Assembly: GCA_021734835.1 (NCBI GenBank)
Contig: JAIPIH010000001.1
Coordinates: 186,001-250,000, forward strand
Reading direction: 5' to 3'
DNA length: 64,000 bases
From: Candidatus Cloacimonadota bacterium
GTDB taxonomy: Bacteria; Cloacimonadota; Cloacimonadia; Cloacimonadales; TCS61
In this document: positions 62,959 through 64,000 of the stretch, in pieces
How the letters are laid out: each line of letters opens with the position of its first letter
Position numbering within the stretch: the stretch's first letter is position 1
The notes under the pieces: model-generated
Seen by the model: the letters and a program-made list of their open reading frames with translations, nothing else
The model's database searches: none
What the model was told of the DNA's origin: nothing
Translations under genes and position numbers: made by a program

Positions 62959-63641
62959 AATACTTTTCTAACCAGACAAATAGGAGTCAATTCATCACCT
63001 TGACCCTGTGGATTATCTTCCATAACTTTTTCCATAAAATGTTTATTAATGCCAGTGCTGCCACCGATCATCCAACAGCCGCCAATGTCATTTATATCCA
63101 TAACACAACATTCAAAACCAGTCTCTTCTTTGATCATTTGAGATACTTTTTCCGGATATCTGGGTCCTTTGATCACACAGTTTTCATATGGTGGGACAGG
63201 AGATGTTGTAGCAGCATCAATCAGAGCGGTTTGTTTCCCGGCAAGTCTGTAAAAATCACCTTTACCGCGTCTCCCTAAAAAACGTCCCAGTCCGCCAATA
63301 ATCGCTGCGAAAAGTACTCTTAAACTTCCACATTCATCAATGGCGCATTGCATACTTTCCGGAGATCTGAGGCCTATTCCGTAGTCAACTTTGGAGACAA
63401 ATCTCCATAAAAATTTTGCTAGCCAACCGATCTTCAATTCATTAATTGGGATAGCTCTGCCCTGTGTTATTGCCAGAGGGCTTTCACTAATTGTAATTAC
63501 ATCATTTTCTTTTATTTTATCGCGGATGCTGTCTTGCACTACAGACAAAATATCATCGCCAGTAGTTAAAATTTTCGTTTTGAGTGGAATTCTAATAAAT
63601 TTTGCACCGTCAACTTCAATTATCTTTGAGTTGTTTTTCAT
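62955..63641 (-). CDS. F420-0:gamma-glutamyl ligase (CofE)-like protein
   Basis: 228 residues. FIRIPLKTKILTTGDDILSV, ENDVITISESPLAITQGRAI and GIGLRSPESMQCAIDECG match the CofE-like (F420_ligase) fold. GRFLGRRGKGDFYRLAGKQT and PPYENCVIKGPR follow. CofE adds glutamates to coenzyme F420-0 in archaea and actinobacteria; no other F420 genes occur here, so another ligase reaction, perhaps on a cell-wall or cofactor glutamyl group, is possible. It overlaps mreC by 26 bases and mreD by four, inside the elongasome operon. Confidence 0.78.
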   Translation of the reverse strand: MKNNSKIIEVDGAKFIRIPLKTKILTTGDDILSVVQDSIRDKIKENDVITISESPLAITQGRAIPINELKIGWLAKFLWRFVSKVDYGIGLRSPESMQCAIDECGSLRVLFAAIIGGLGRFLGRRGKGDFYRLAGKQTALIDAATTSPVPPYENCVIKGPRYPEKVSQMIKEETGFECCVMDINDIGGCWMIGGSTGINKHFMEKVMEDNPQGQGDELTPICLVRKVL

Positions 63642-64000
63642 AGCCTTTGTCCTTATAATATTTAAGAATAACTACCTGATCTAACTCTGTAGGATTAACA
63701 AATGTTTTTATCTTGGCACTTATGTAAACATCTTCTGGATTTTCTACTAACCGAGTTACAACTCCTACCGGAAATCCTCTGGGAAATACATTTGATACTT
63801 GAGAAGTAACAATAATATCACCATTTTTAATATCAGAACCCGGTTTGATCGTTGTCATGTAGGAATTACCGAAAATATCTGATTTCATCATGCCTTGCAG
63901 CTGATTTCTTTTGGACATGACACCCAGCATAAATCGCGAATTATCCAGCGGTAATATAATGGAGTAATTAAGTGAAACGGAGATCACTTTCCCGACTATC
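63616..64000 (-). CDS. mreC: Rod-shape protein MreC, C-terminal part, 5' end outside window
   Basis: The frame is open to the right edge; about 127 residues are visible, starting IVGKVISVSLNYS. IILPLDNSRFMLGVMSKRNQ, IKNGDIIVTSQVSNVFPRGF and PVGVVTRLVENP are MreC beta-domain landmarks. MreC links MreB to the periplasmic elongation machinery. The membrane helix and coiled coil are cut off. It is the first visible gene of the elongasome operon. Confidence 0.85.
   Translation of the reverse strand, partial: IVGKVISVSLNYSIILPLDNSRFMLGVMSKRNQLQGMMKSDIFGNSYMTTIKPGSDIKNGDIIVTSQVSNVFPRGFPVGVVTRLVENPEDVYISAKIKTFVNPTELDQVVILKYYKDKGYEKQLKDN

Overview
The window is a gene-dense, AT-rich stretch of bacterial chromosome holding about 70 protein genes. 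I found no rRNA, tRNA, CRISPR array or intact insertion sequence. The cell is diderm: it encodes LolA, an LptE-like lipoprotein, several outer-membrane barrels and many lipoproteins. The gene content (receiver-only signalling proteins, DUF4837, a eukaryote-type UDP-glucose pyrophosphorylase, a geranylgeranyl-reductase operon, a short group-2-like sigma factor, a probably Na+-coupled F-ATPase) suggests an anaerobe of the FCB group, possibly Candidatus Cloacimonadota. That placement is inference; no marker phylogeny was possible.

Layout. 1-2.2 kb: 3' end of glucokinase, a methyltransferase, a YedF-type DsrE protein and a small membrane protein. 2.3-10.8 kb: a minus-strand block of two histidine kinases, two receiver-only regulators and two PAS sensors with no kinase domain, interrupted by a GIY-YIG nuclease gene that sits between palindromic repeats. 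10.8-11.5 kb: a long intergenic region with a hairpin cluster and repeated motifs. 11.5-19.3 kb: a barrel protein, RecJ, then a tight ferredoxin / geranylgeranyl reductase / polyprenol kinase-like / polyprenol-phosphate glycosyltransferase operon, UDP-glucose pyrophosphorylase and a B3/4 editing protein. 19.3-21.7 kb (minus): sigma factor, MerR/HspR-like regulator, LysM-M23 peptidase, acylphosphatase.

22-34.4 kb is origin-type territory: rsmG-parA-parB-M23-bactofilin, running directly into a complete F1Fo ATP synthase operon (atpZ/I-a-c-c-b-delta-alpha-gamma-beta-epsilon), followed by a perfect parS palindrome at 34381. The ATP synthase has two c genes. One is a normal hairpin with a two-carboxylate Na+-type site. 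The other is a triple-hairpin fusion in which two of three ion-binding Glu are Gln. 35-41.4 kb: lptE, a pseudouridine synthase, ychF, ftsK, lolA and manC. 41.6-47 kb: assorted single genes, including an HD phosphohydrolase, a SLOG-type protein, a DUF58 protein and an alpha-amylase.

47-56 kb (minus) is a long envelope-themed series: TPR lipoprotein, barrel, DUF4837 lipoprotein, pgsA, a degenerate FtsX/FtsE pair, trmN6, dut, polyprenyl synthase, xseB and another M23 peptidase. 56-58.6 kb (plus): phosphate butyryl/acetyltransferase, rlmH, trxB. 58.6-64 kb (minus): two small proteins and the elongasome operon mreC-(F420-ligase-like)-mreD-mrdA-rodA, with mreC cut by the window end.

The items I consider most unusual are the hybrid c-ring gene pair, the FtsE homologue with every catalytic motif changed, the CofE-like ligase placed between mreC and mreD, the saturated-polyprenol operon, and the nuclease-plus-palindrome unit.
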